Shown here: piece after piece, positions 7,948-16,908 of the stretch | Numbering within the stretch: the stretch's first letter is position 1 | How the letters are laid out: every line of letters starts with the position of its first letter | Source of the DNA: Variovorax gossypii | Lineage (GTDB): Bacteria; Pseudomonadota; Gammaproteobacteria; Burkholderiales; Burkholderiaceae_C | Direction of reading: 5' to 3' | Assembly: GCF_003965815.1 (NCBI RefSeq) | Contig: NZ_RXOE01000001.1 | Location: 496,001 to 560,000, forward strand | Length of the DNA stretch: 64,000 bases | Program-made: the position numbers and the translations under genes | The notes under the pieces: generated by a model | Databases searched by the model: none | What the model saw: only the letters and a program-made list of their open reading frames with translations | Told to the model about the DNA's origin: nothing

Positions 7948-10290
7948 TCAGAGCAGGATCTTGAGCGCCTGGATGCCGGCGCGCAGACCGCCCGTCTTGA
8001 TCTCCGTGCCCACGAGCTGGATGAGCGCACCGGCATCGCCCAGCGACATGGCCTTGTTCTTCCACTCCGCGCCCACGGCCTCCAGCTTCACGCCGATGGC
8101 CTGCGCCTGCACGCCCATGGCCATCGAACGCACTGCCAGCACGCCCAGCGAAATGCCCGACACGTCCATGTTCAGGCCGGTGCCGCCCAGACGGAACCAC
8201 CTCCAGTCGCTGCTCTTGGAGTAGTTGTTGGTGTAGGTGGCGGAGTTGTTGGTGTAGTTGACCGTCAGGTTGTTGTAGGTGTTCGACGTCGTGTTGTAGA
8301 CGTTGGTGTTGATGACGTGCTGCGTCGTGTTGTGGATGTGGTTCGTCGTGTTGAACGTCACATCGGGCGAGGTGTGCACCGTGGGGCCGGTGACCGTGGT
8401 GGTCGAGGGGCCGTTGACCAGCACGTCGTTCGACGTGTTGATGGTGTCGTTGCGTCCGTCGCTGACGAAACGGATCTCCTTGCCGTCGATGGTGCCGTGG
8501 AAGCCGCCGGTGATGGCGAGCTGCACGCCGCCCGTGATGGTGTCGTTCAGCCCGCCGCTGAGCATGCGGGTCTTGCCGCCAGAGAGGGTCTGGTTCACGC
8601 CGCCGGTCACGGTCTCGGTGAAGCCGCCCGTCACGCTGCGCGTGTCGCCGCCGGTGATGGTTTCCTTGGCGCCGGCGGTGATGTCGCGCGTCTCGCCATC
8701 TTGATACGTGGCCGACTCGTGGCCCTTGATGAGCGTGGTGCGGGTGCCGTCGGTGGTGTGCGTCTCGTCGGCTTCCACTTCCACGTCGAAGTTGCGCTCT
8801 GCATGCAGCAGGATCTGCTCGGCGCCCGTGCGGTCCTCGAAGCGCAGCATGTTGGCCTGGTTGGCCGCGCCGCCCGAGCTGGAGCGCGTGAGGATGCCGC
8901 TGGCCGTGGCGTTGGCGGGCAGTTCCCACGGAGGCATCTGGTCGCTGTTGTAGACGCGGCCGGTGATGATGGGGCGGTCGGGTTCGCCGCCGATGAAATC
9001 GACGATCACTTCCTGGCCCACGCGCGGCATGTGCATGGTGCCGTAGTTGGCACCGGCCCAGCTGCTCGATACACGCACCCAGCACGAGCTGTTCTCGTCG
9101 GACTGGCCGTAGCGGTCCCAGCGGAACTGCAGCTTCACGCGGCCGAAGCGGTCGGTCCAGATTTCCTCGGGGCCGACCACGGTGGCGGTCTGCGGGCCGT
9201 TGGTGCGCGGGCGCGGGGTGTTGCGTGCGGGACGATAGGGCACGGAGGAGGGCAGCACGGTGAAGTCGAACTCGCACACCGATTCGCTGCTGCCGCCCGA
9301 GGAGTACTCGGGCTCCCGCAGGTCGTAGCGGGTTTCGGTGACGAGGTATTCGCGGTTGTCCGACTCGCGCGGGCAATGCGTCATCTGGAACAGGTAGCCC
9401 GGCGCCATGCCCACCACGTTGGTGTGGCCCGAGGCCAGCTCGTGCGCGCACTGCAACTCCTGCAGGCGAATCCTGGCGTAGGCGTCGCCCTGCTGGTGCT
9501 CGGTGTAGCCGCCGAGCCATTCGTAGACCTCGTAGGTCGAATGCTCGTGCGGCTTCGGGTCCTGCTGCACGCTTTGCAGCGAGGCGCGCGACTTCCTGAA
9601 GTCGAAGTCGTCGAGCATCACGCGGCCGGAGGTGATCTGCTCGGACACCCGCCACTGGTCGATGCAGGGCTCCAGCGCGTTGACCACGCGGTCGCGCGGG
9701 CGGTAGGCGATGCTCGCATGGCCGGGCAGCGGCTTGTAGCTGCCCGAGTCGTCGGCCAGCACCAGCAGGTGCGAGCCGTTGCTGTGCTCGAAGTGGTAGC
9801 CGATGCCTTCGTGCTCCATGAGACGGCTTACGAAGGAGAAGTCGCTTTCCTGATACTGCACGCAGTATTCCTGGGCGGCGTAGCTGCCCGTGAGGCGCTT
9901 CTCGAACTGGAAGCCGTACTTGCCCAGAACCTCGTCGAGCACCTCGGGCACGCTCTTGTTCTGGAAGATGCGGCAGTCGGTGGTGCGCGTGAGGTACCAC
10001 AGCCACGGCTGCACCAGCGCGCGGTAGATGTAGTGGCGGCCGGTTTCGTTGGCGCGGCCCACGAGTTCGAAGCGCACCACGGTGCCGTTGAGGAAGCGCG
10101 GGCCGCCTTCGTCGGCCAGTTCCAGCGTGAGCGAGGTGCCGAGCAGCTGCTTCAGATCGAGGCTGAAACTGGGGCTGACCATGTCCACCTCGAACTCGAA
10201 GAGCTGGGAGAGTCCTTCCTGTCCCCGCATCGAGCGGAACTTGAGCTGTTCTGAGCTCAGGACGGTGTGAACTTGGACGGTACGCTGCAT
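7948..10290 (-). CDS. vgrG: Type VI secretion system tip protein VgrG
   Basis: 780-aa trimeric spike protein of the type VI secretion system. The N-terminal gp27-like domain (about residues 1-370) begins RTVQVHTVLSSEQLKF. The central gp5 OB-fold region carries the hallmark GRVKLQFRWDRYGQSDENSSCWVRVSSSWAG and the GEEVIVDF-type loop (QEVIVDFIGGEPDRP). After this comes a beta-helix with about eight 8-residue repeats ending in TGG/SGG (residues 541-604). Then come an Asn/Thr-rich stretch (643-690) and a hydrophobic C-terminal tail rather than a known effector domain. It is the first gene of the minus-strand accessory operon down to 2582. The GGGAAG upstream of the ATG is a plausible ribosome-binding site. 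Confidence 0.96.
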   Translation of the reverse strand: MQRTVQVHTVLSSEQLKFRSMRGQEGLSQLFEFEVDMVSPSFSLDLKQLLGTSLTLELADEGGPRFLNGTVVRFELVGRANETGRHYIYRALVQPWLWYLTRTTDCRIFQNKSVPEVLDEVLGKYGFQFEKRLTGSYAAQEYCVQYQESDFSFVSRLMEHEGIGYHFEHSNGSHLLVLADDSGSYKPLPGHASIAYRPRDRVVNALEPCIDQWRVSEQITSGRVMLDDFDFRKSRASLQSVQQDPKPHEHSTYEVYEWLGGYTEHQQGDAYARIRLQELQCAHELASGHTNVVGMAPGYLFQMTHCPRESDNREYLVTETRYDLREPEYSSGGSSESVCEFDFTVLPSSVPYRPARNTPRPRTNGPQTATVVGPEEIWTDRFGRVKLQFRWDRYGQSDENSSCWVRVSSSWAGANYGTMHMPRVGQEVIVDFIGGEPDRPIITGRVYNSDQMPPWELPANATASGILTRSSSGGAANQANMLRFEDRTGAEQILLHAERNFDVEVEADETHTTDGTRTTLIKGHESATYQDGETRDITAGAKETITGGDTRSVTGGFTETVTGGVNQTLSGGKTRMLSGGLNDTITGGVQLAITGGFHGTIDGKEIRFVSDGRNDTINTSNDVLVNGPSTTTVTGPTVHTSPDVTFNTTNHIHNTTQHVINTNVYNTTSNTYNNLTVNYTNNSATYTNNYSKSSDWRWFRLGGTGLNMDVSGISLGVLAVRSMAMGVQAQAIGVKLEAVGAEWKNKAMSLGDAGALIQLVGTEIKTGGLRAGIQALKILL
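8479..8670 (-). repeat. 24-base tandem repeats inside vgrG
   Basis: About eight in-frame copies of a 24-base unit that encodes xxxTxTGG (AKETITGG, DTRSVTGG, FTETVTGG and so on, VgrG residues 541-604). The units are diverged at the DNA level but keep the period. The repeats extend the VgrG beta-helix spike. Confidence 0.85.
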
Positions 10291-10355
10291 TCGGAACTTC
10301 CCTGACCCTTGGGTTTCCGCGGCTGGGAAACCTTCGGTGACAGTCTAGAAATCCC

Positions 10356-10368
10356 TTATGTCACATAA
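10356..10368. promoter_or_regulatory. 13-base palindrome upstream of vgrG
   Basis: TTATGT-C-ACATAA is a perfect 6+1+6 palindrome, 66 bases upstream of the vgrG start, in the most A+T-rich part of the 184-base gap between the alcohol dehydrogenase stop and vgrG. It could be an operator for the type VI accessory operon. No convincing -35/-10 pair was found, so this is a candidate only. Confidence 0.35.
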
Positions 10369-10374
10369 ATGACG

Positions 10375-10418
10375 CGAGGGGTGTCGGAGAGCTACTTTTC
10401 CCTCTGAAACACCCCTCG
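10375..10418 (-). other. 10-base inverted repeat between adh and vgrG
   Basis: CGAGGGGTGT at 10375-10384 pairs perfectly with ACACCCCTCG at 10409-10418 across a 24-base loop. It follows the stop of the iron-type alcohol dehydrogenase on the minus strand. No U-run follows, so it is not a standard intrinsic terminator. It may slow or protect transcript ends, or be a protein-binding site. Confidence 0.4.
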
Positions 10419-10474
10419 GAACGGTCACTGAAACAATGTGTAGAAGAAGCCCTTACAGGCCTCTTACGCGAGCC

Positions 10475-11611
10475 TTACATCGAGGCTTCGAGCATGGCCT
10501 TGTAGTCGTCGCGCGTGGCCAGGCGCGGGTTGGTCTTGTGGCAGTGGTCGGCCATGGCGCCGTCGATGATCTGCTCGAACATCGCGGGCGTCACGCCCAC
10601 TTCGGCCAGGCCCTTGGGCAGGCCGAGGCGTGCGTTCATGTCGCGAATGGCGTCGCCCAGGTCGCCGGCCGAATCGAGGTGCATGGCCTGCGCCATGCGC
10701 TGCAGGCGCTGTTCCTTCTGCACCGATTCGGCACCCGAATTGAAATGGATCACCGCGGGCAGGAAGAGGGCGTTGAGCGTGCCGTGATGCAGGCGCGGAT
10801 CGACGCCGCCCAGGCTGTGGCTCAGCGAGTGCACGCAGCCCAGCCCCTTCTGGAACGCCATGGCGCCCTGCATCGATGCGCTCATGAGGTTCAGGCGCGC
10901 CTCGCGGTCGCTGCCGTCCTTCGTCGCGCGTTCGATGTGGCCCCATGCGCGCTCCAGTCCGTCGAGGCCGATGCCGTCGGCGGGAGGATTGAACGCGGCC
11001 GACATGAAGGTCTCCATGCAGTGCGCGATGGCGTCCATGCCGGTGGCGGCCGTGAGCCGGGGCGGCAGGCCGAGCGTGAGCTCGGGGTCGCAGATGGCGG
11101 CCTTGGGCATCAGGAACCAGCTGTGAAAGCCGAGCTTGCGATGGTCGTCGACGATGACGATCGCGCCGCGCGCCACTTCGCTGCCCGTGCCGCTGGTGGT
11201 GGGCACCGCGATCAGCGGCACCACGCGGTCGGTGATGCGCGGCGAGCCGCCCTCGATGGTCGCGTAGGTCTTGAGCGGGCCCTCGTGCGTGGCCGCGATG
11301 GCGACACCCTTGGCGCAGTCGATGGCGGAGCCTCCGCCCACGGCGATAAGGCCGTCGCAGCGGCCGCTGCGATAGAGCTCGACGGCCGCGCGCACCGATG
11401 CCTCGGTCGGGTTGGAGGGTGTCTGGTCGAACACCGAGACTTCCAGGTCGGCGATGGCGTCGAGCGCCTTCTGCAGCACACCGGCCGCGCGGACGCCCGC
11501 GTCGGTGACGATGAGCGGACGGTTGATGCCGATGCGCGCGCATTCGGCCGACAGCAGCTTGATCGCGCCGAACTCGAACTGGATCTGTGTGAGGTATTGG
11601 ATGAGTGCCAT
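10475..11611 (-). CDS. Iron-containing alcohol dehydrogenase
   Basis: 378-aa group III (iron-activated) NAD(P)-dependent alcohol dehydrogenase. I start at the ATG at 11611 (MALIQYLTQIQF); the frame is open for 20 more codons upstream, but that part lacks family character. The dinucleotide site is GGGSAIDCAKG, followed by the family signature PTTSGTGSEVARGAIV. Metal ligands are expected at the Asp/His of GMDAIAHCMETF and the His residues of VHSLSHSLGG and LHHGTLNALFLP, all present. The substrate is unknown; sequence features are those of the broad butanol/4-hydroxybutyrate dehydrogenase branch. It is divergent from the hydrolase at 11684, with 72 bases between them. Confidence 0.93.
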   Translation of the reverse strand: MALIQYLTQIQFEFGAIKLLSAECARIGINRPLIVTDAGVRAAGVLQKALDAIADLEVSVFDQTPSNPTEASVRAAVELYRSGRCDGLIAVGGGSAIDCAKGVAIAATHEGPLKTYATIEGGSPRITDRVVPLIAVPTTSGTGSEVARGAIVIVDDHRKLGFHSWFLMPKAAICDPELTLGLPPRLTAATGMDAIAHCMETFMSAAFNPPADGIGLDGLERAWGHIERATKDGSDREARLNLMSASMQGAMAFQKGLGCVHSLSHSLGGVDPRLHHGTLNALFLPAVIHFNSGAESVQKEQRLQRMAQAMHLDSAGDLGDAIRDMNARLGLPKGLAEVGVTPAMFEQIIDGAMADHCHKTNPRLATRDDYKAMLEASM

Positions 11612-11683
11612 GGGGATGAAGGCCTCGGGGAGCCCGGGGCAGTACGATTGCCGACCAGCCAAATCTAACAAGAGCGATCAGTC

Positions 11684-12667
11684 TTGCACACGAAAGAAAC
11701 CCTTGCCGCTGTCGCGCCCGGAACACCGTCCGGCACGCGGCTCACGCCGAAGATGGCCAGCGTGGTCGAACGCATGGCACGTGCCGGCCATCCGCCGCTC
11801 GACCGGCAGACTCCCGACGAGGCCAAGGCCTCCTACGAAAAAGGCGCCGGCGTGCTCGAGGTGCCCAAGCCTGAACTGGCGCGCATCGAAGACCTCACCA
11901 TCGCGGCCCGCGACGGATATGCGATGCCCGTGCGGCTGTACGCGCCTTCATCGGCTGTGCTGCCGGTGCTCATCTACTTCCACGGCGGTGGCTTCACCGT
12001 TGGCAACATCCGCACGCACGACACGCTGTGCCGCGTGCTGAGCGCGAAGAGCGGTTGCGCGGTGATGTCCATCGATTACCGGCTGGCGCCCGCGCACAAG
12101 TTCCCGACGGCGTCGAACGATGCGTGGGACGCCTTCCAGTTCATCGCGAAGCAAGGCGCCAGCCTCGGCCTCGACCCGTCGAGGCTGGCCGTGGGCGGCG
12201 ACAGCGCGGGCGGCACGCTCGCGGCCGTGTGCGCCATCCTCGCGCGCGACGCGGGCCTGCCGCTTTCGCTGCAGATGCTGATCTACCCCGGCACCACGGC
12301 GCACCAGGACACCGCCTCGCACCTGCGCCATGTCGACGGCCCGCTGCTGACCAAGGCGATGATCGACTTCTTCTTCTCGCAGTACGTCAACACGCCGGCC
12401 GACCGCGACGACTGGCGCTTCGCGCCGCTGCTGGCCGACGACGTCGACGGCGTTGCTCCGGCCTGGATCGGGCTGGCCGAGTGCGATCCGGTGGTGGACG
12501 AAGGCATCGCCTACGCCGACAAGCTGCGCGCGGTGGGCGTGCAGGTCGATCTGGAGATCTATCGCGGCGTGATCCACGAATTCATCAAGATGGGCCGCGC
12601 CATTCCCGAAGCGTTGCAGGCGCAGGACGATGCGGCCCGGGCCCTGCGGGAGGCCTTGCAGCCTTGA
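11684..12667 (+). CDS. Alpha/beta hydrolase, hormone-sensitive-lipase (HSL) family
   Basis: 327-aa carboxylesterase-type enzyme. The oxyanion motif HGGG is at residues 100-103 and the nucleophile elbow GDSAGG places Ser174 as catalytic. Asp in LAECDPVVDEG and His in GVIHEF complete the triad. This arrangement is typical of HSL-type esterases, which cleave short acyl esters. The start is taken as TTG at 11684; the first in-frame ATG is at 11753 and would remove 23 poorly conserved residues, so the start is uncertain. The stop overlaps the TTG start of the next gene (12664-12667), which suggests translational coupling. Confidence 0.9.
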   Translation: MHTKETLAAVAPGTPSGTRLTPKMASVVERMARAGHPPLDRQTPDEAKASYEKGAGVLEVPKPELARIEDLTIAARDGYAMPVRLYAPSSAVLPVLIYFHGGGFTVGNIRTHDTLCRVLSAKSGCAVMSIDYRLAPAHKFPTASNDAWDAFQFIAKQGASLGLDPSRLAVGGDSAGGTLAAVCAILARDAGLPLSLQMLIYPGTTAHQDTASHLRHVDGPLLTKAMIDFFFSQYVNTPADRDDWRFAPLLADDVDGVAPAWIGLAECDPVVDEGIAYADKLRAVGVQVDLEIYRGVIHEFIKMGRAIPEALQAQDDAARALREALQP

Positions 12668-14034
12668 GCGCGGTCGCGCATGCCTACCGGTACGCGCACG
12701 CATCGGCCGCGCTGGCGGAGCCGTCGGGCCCGCGGCTGAGCCTCGCGACCTCCAGCCCGCAGGCCGATGGCGGCGCGGCGCATCCGCATTTCTTCGAGGG
12801 CCGGCTGCTTCAGCCCCGGCTGTGCGCCGAGTTGCTGAGTGCCGTGCACCTGGTGGTCGGCTCGCGCTTCTTCACGCCCGCCAACAGCGTCGCGCGCGCC
12901 ATCGCGCTGGCCGATCCGGTGGTCACGGCCGGCGGCGAGCTGCTGCGCTTCGAAGGCTTTTCCTCATGCTGCAGCTGCTATGTGCGCGTGGACCTGCTGC
13001 CCGACTCCTATGACGGGCAGGTGGTGGGCAAGGGCACGACGAATGTCGATTTCAATGCCCCGATGCGCGCCGCGCTGGCCCGGCTTCGTGACGCCGACGG
13101 GCTTGCGCTCTCGGTCGGGCGCGATGCGCTGACGCTGCAATCTGGCGACAGCGAGGTGGTCGAGCGCAAGGTGGCGCTGCCGCTGCGCTGGCTGCGCGGC
13201 ATGGTCGAGGTGCAGTCGTACCTGGCCGGTATGCGGCACCGCTTCGAGCTCAAGGGGCTGGAGGCGTTGCGCTTCCTCCGCACGCTGCCCAAGGCATCCA
13301 CCAGCCGCACGCCGCTTTGGGTGGTGCCGTCGCCGAAAGGTCCCTTCACCACGACCCGCCCGCATCCGCAAGGCGTGCGCGTGACCGACACCAGCCGGCT
13401 GCGCGTGCTCGAGGCCCTGCTGCCCAAGGCTCGGAGCCTTGCCGTGCATGCCGACGAAGCACAGCAGGCCAGTGCATGGGTGCTGAATTTTCCGGGCGCG
13501 CGGCTCACGCTGGCGCTCAGCGCCGAGCCCTGGCGCGGCTTCTCGGGCGAGGGACAGGCGTTGCGCGCGCTGATGCGCATGGACGACGAACGCGCGGTGT
13601 CGCAGGTGAGGGCGCAGCTGAACTGGCAGGCACTGATCGACGCACCGGCGCTGGCGCGTACGCTGGACATCGCCGAGGCAAGCGTGGAAGACAGCCTGCG
13701 CATCCTCGGCGCCTCCGGCCTGGTGGGCTTCGATGTGGTCGAGCGCCGCTACTTTCACCGCGTGCTGCCGTTCGACCTGTCTTCGGTCGAGGACATGCAT
13801 CCGCGGCTGGCCGATGCGCGCGAGCTCATGGCGCGCGGCGCCGTCACCATCGCCAAGACCAGCCCGGTCGAGGCGCAGGTGAACAGCTCGGGCACTGCGT
13901 ACAGCGTTCGGGAGATCGATGGGGAGCTGCGCTGCACTTGTCCCTGGTATGCCAAGCACCAGGGCGAGCGCGGCCCTTGCAAGCATGTATTGGCGGTGGA
14001 GGCGACGGCCTTCGCGGCGGAAGGCGGACAGTGA
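12664..14034 (+). CDS. SWIM zinc-finger domain protein
   Basis: 456-aa protein whose C terminus contains a SWIM zinc finger, CTCPWYAKHQGERGPCKHVLAV (pattern CxC-x(n)-CxH), a motif for DNA or protein binding. The rest has no recognised domain. It begins at a TTG overlapping the hydrolase stop by four bases; an ATG start would need a much later codon (next M after residue 100), so the TTG is favoured. It overlaps the following DUF6493 gene by four bases (GTGA at 14031-14034). In other bacteria SWIM proteins of this type are encoded beside DUF6493 proteins and MoxR/VWA genes; only the first pair is present here. Confidence 0.82.
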   Translation: MSAVAHAYRYAHASAALAEPSGPRLSLATSSPQADGGAAHPHFFEGRLLQPRLCAELLSAVHLVVGSRFFTPANSVARAIALADPVVTAGGELLRFEGFSSCCSCYVRVDLLPDSYDGQVVGKGTTNVDFNAPMRAALARLRDADGLALSVGRDALTLQSGDSEVVERKVALPLRWLRGMVEVQSYLAGMRHRFELKGLEALRFLRTLPKASTSRTPLWVVPSPKGPFTTTRPHPQGVRVTDTSRLRVLEALLPKARSLAVHADEAQQASAWVLNFPGARLTLALSAEPWRGFSGEGQALRALMRMDDERAVSQVRAQLNWQALIDAPALARTLDIAEASVEDSLRILGASGLVGFDVVERRYFHRVLPFDLSSVEDMHPRLADARELMARGAVTIAKTSPVEAQVNSSGTAYSVREIDGELRCTCPWYAKHQGERGPCKHVLAVEATAFAAEGGQ

Positions 14035-16838
14035 GAAATGCAGAGGAACTGCCGGCATTCGTGCCGGAGGGCGCACTGGAGCAGGCGGTGTACCAAGGCG
14101 ACTTCGAGGCGGCGCTCGCGAGCCTGGAGGCCATGCCCGCCGCCGGTCGCAAGGCTTGCGGCGAATCGCTCGAGAAGATGGGCCAGATCATGCGATCGAG
14201 CCACTGGCAGGGCAGCCCGTACGCGCGCCAGTGGGGCGGAGAGGCCCAGGCCGCGCAGTACCGCGCGCTGCAGGCTGCCGTGGTCGTGTGCATGGAGCCC
14301 AAGGCCTTGCTCGACCATGCGAGCCTGCGGGTCGCGCTCGACCAGGAAACCGTCTTGGCGCTGTGCAAGCGCTTCGGCATCGATGCCGCCGGCTGGCGCG
14401 CCGCGCTGCAGCAGGCAGCCGAGGCGGGGCTGCGAGCCTTCGCGGCCCACATCATGCCGGTGCAGAACCTCGTCGCGGCGGGGCTGATCGATCGCCCGCA
14501 AGGCGATGAATACGCCATCGGCCTCATGGCCCTGCCGCGTGCGCTTTCCCGCCTGACCACCATGGACCAGCATTTCGAGCGCGACCCCGGCCTGTACCAG
14601 GCCGTGCTCCGCCTGTTCGACGTGGAAGGCACCGGCGAGCACAACCTGTCCGCGGTCGACAAGTACAACCACTCGCCGAAGAACTCCTGGTCGTACATCT
14701 TCATGGACGGCGTGGCGCGGGGCGAATTCACACGCGCGCAGTTGCTCGAGAAGACGCTGGGCACGCTGGAGAAAGACTGGCCCCAGTTTCGCGCGGGCTG
14801 GTTTTCTCGCTTTCACGACACGCTGGCGCCCGACGCCGAGGAGATGGCGCCATTTGCTGCGCGCTACCTCGGCCTGTGCCAGAGCCGCATTCCGCCGACT
14901 GTCGCGCTGGCACTCGGTGCACTGAAAACGCTGCAGGCGGCGGGGCACGTCGACGGAGCATCGCTGCTGCCCGCGCTGCGCCCGGCGTTCCATGCCAGTG
15001 CCAAGTCGCAGGTCGAGGCCGCGCTGAAGCTGGCGGAGGCCGCAGTCAAGCGCGAACCTTCGCTGGCGCATGAAGCCTCGGCGGTGGTGCTGTGCGGGCT
15101 GGTGCACGAGGCGGCCGACCTGCAGAAGAAAATCATCGAGCGGCTCAAGGGTTGGGGCGTGGACGACGCGGCGCGCAATGAGCTGGCGGCGTACGTCGAC
15201 AGCGTGGCGGCGGTCAACCGGCCGGCGCTTGCGGCGCTGCTCGGGGATGCCTCCGCGCTCGCCATGGTGCCGGTGGTCGTCGAGCAGACTCCGGCAGAAG
15301 CTACGGGAGACGGCCCGACGGACCCGCTCGACGCCAGCCGTGCGCTCGTGCCGATCACCGAGCCTGCCGAGTTGGTCGAACGTATCGCCTTCGTGCTCGA
15401 GAACTCCAACGACATCGATGAGCTGGAGCGCGTCGTCGAGGCGCTGGTGCGCATGGCGCCGCTGCCGGAAGCGCTGGTGAAGCAGTGCGCGCCCGTGGTC
15501 AAGCGAGCCCGAAAGCTGCTGCGCAGCGAGGTGCCGGCCCGGCTGGCGCGGTTGCTGGTCTTCGTCACGAGCGGGGAGCGCCTGCCCGACCTGCGCGACG
15601 ATCCGCGCCGGCTCGGTTTGCAGAAGCCGCAGGCCGACGAGTTCCTGGCCTTGCGTATCGACGATCTCGTCAATCAGGCCGCAAAAGGCTGGTGCCTTGC
15701 ACCGTTGTCGTCGGCCACGCATGCGCGGGGTTTCATCGATGCGGCGGTGTTCGTCGAGCGCGTCGCGGCGTATCAGGCTCGCAGCGCGGAACCGAGCCTG
15801 GGAGAGCAGGTGAGGGGGCTTCTGCGGCTGGCCCCGGTGCAGGGGCAAGGTGCTGCGGTCTTGCGGGAGAAGGCCCGTCGGCTGGCCGATGTTCCCCTGG
15901 TGCGGGCGTTGCGCCATGCGCTCGGCGAGGACGGCATCGTCATTCCGGCCAAGGCCGACCAGGCACAGGAGGCCCTGTTCGCGGCTGCCGCGCGCATCCG
16001 ACACCCGGGCGGAGACGATTCGCGCGTGCTGGCGGCCCTGGGCGACGTCGGCCCCAACGGCGCGAGCGCAGCCCGCTGCACATGGTCGGTGAGTTCACGA
16101 AGCTCCACCTACGACGGCAAGACCTACGTTCATCACGACTTCCTGCTGGCGTCCGTCGCGGTACATCAGGACACGCCGCACGCGCTCGTCGCGGTGCGCC
16201 GCGCCGGCATCGAGGGTGACTACGACGAAGCCCTGCTGCGCTACGCAGCCACGGTGCTGCCGTCGTCGCTGGAGAGCTTCTTCGCGGCCGGCTGTCGAGA
16301 GATCGGCAACAACCTCGACTGGTGGGAGGCGCAGTGGCAGAACCGCGCCTACCTCGTGCCGCTGCTCGACCCCACGGTACCCGTCACCGCCTCGCAGCCG
16401 ATGGCGGTGCTGTTGCAGGCACTGGCTCTTGCGGGCAAGGAGCCGGGTCAGACGGCGCTTGCCGTCGATGCGCTCGTGCATGCCTTCACCGAAGCGCGGC
16501 TCGACGTGCCGGCGCTGGGGGCGCAGATGCGCGCGCTGCTGGCTTCATCGCTCGCGATGGCCAAGCGCTACGGAAAGAGCCTGCAGTCGGCGGTGCGCGC
16601 CGATGCCCGACTGGCCGCGCCGGTCTTCGACCTTCTCTGCGAGATGCTCGCGGCGGACGCCGAAAATCCCCCCAAGGACCTGGCCGCGCTGATGGAGCTG
16701 CTGCTCGAGATCGCACTGAGCTCGCAGCGTGCGCTGCCCCCGACCACGCTGGGGCTGCTGAAAGAACTCAAGCTCGGCGGCAAGGGCCGTGCGGTACAAA
16801 AGAACCTGCTTGCCCTGGGCCCGGCCTCGCCGGCCTGA
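14031..16838 (+). CDS. DUF6493-like alpha-helical repeat protein
   Basis: 935-aa cytoplasmic protein, almost entirely alpha-helical and HEAT-like in pattern. The segment around residues 215-330 (MDGVARGEFTRAQLLEKTLG, then FRAGWFSRFHDTLAPDAEEM and IPPTVALALGALKTL) matches what I know of the DUF6493 family. The start is a GTG at 14031 that overlaps the SWIM-gene stop by four bases. The frame is open far upstream, but that part is antisense or out-of-frame with the SWIM gene. No catalytic motif is visible. Its obligate partnership with the SWIM gene suggests one complex. Function is unknown. Confidence 0.75.
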   Translation: MRNAEELPAFVPEGALEQAVYQGDFEAALASLEAMPAAGRKACGESLEKMGQIMRSSHWQGSPYARQWGGEAQAAQYRALQAAVVVCMEPKALLDHASLRVALDQETVLALCKRFGIDAAGWRAALQQAAEAGLRAFAAHIMPVQNLVAAGLIDRPQGDEYAIGLMALPRALSRLTTMDQHFERDPGLYQAVLRLFDVEGTGEHNLSAVDKYNHSPKNSWSYIFMDGVARGEFTRAQLLEKTLGTLEKDWPQFRAGWFSRFHDTLAPDAEEMAPFAARYLGLCQSRIPPTVALALGALKTLQAAGHVDGASLLPALRPAFHASAKSQVEAALKLAEAAVKREPSLAHEASAVVLCGLVHEAADLQKKIIERLKGWGVDDAARNELAAYVDSVAAVNRPALAALLGDASALAMVPVVVEQTPAEATGDGPTDPLDASRALVPITEPAELVERIAFVLENSNDIDELERVVEALVRMAPLPEALVKQCAPVVKRARKLLRSEVPARLARLLVFVTSGERLPDLRDDPRRLGLQKPQADEFLALRIDDLVNQAAKGWCLAPLSSATHARGFIDAAVFVERVAAYQARSAEPSLGEQVRGLLRLAPVQGQGAAVLREKARRLADVPLVRALRHALGEDGIVIPAKADQAQEALFAAAARIRHPGGDDSRVLAALGDVGPNGASAARCTWSVSSRSSTYDGKTYVHHDFLLASVAVHQDTPHALVAVRRAGIEGDYDEALLRYAATVLPSSLESFFAAGCREIGNNLDWWEAQWQNRAYLVPLLDPTVPVTASQPMAVLLQALALAGKEPGQTALAVDALVHAFTEARLDVPALGAQMRALLASSLAMAKRYGKSLQSAVRADARLAAPVFDLLCEMLAADAENPPKDLAALMELLLEIALSSQRALPPTTLGLLKELKLGGKGRAVQKNLLALGPASPA

Positions 16839-16852
16839 GCCCTGGGCGCTTC

Positions 16853-16867
16853 GGATTGCCGCAATCC
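16853..16867. other. 15-base palindrome before thioesterase gene
   Basis: GGATTGC-C-GCAATCC, a perfect 7+1+7 palindrome 14 bases after the DUF6493 stop and 41 bases before the next start. The one-base centre makes it more like a protein-binding site than a terminator hairpin, and no T-run follows. Confidence 0.3.
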
Positions 16868-16908
16868 ATTTCCATCCTTCGATTCCACCAACTATTCCGG
16901 AGACATGA

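Noticed and set aside
8479..8670. CRISPR-like repeat array
   Set aside because: The 24-base units are in-frame coding repeats of vgrG without spacers.
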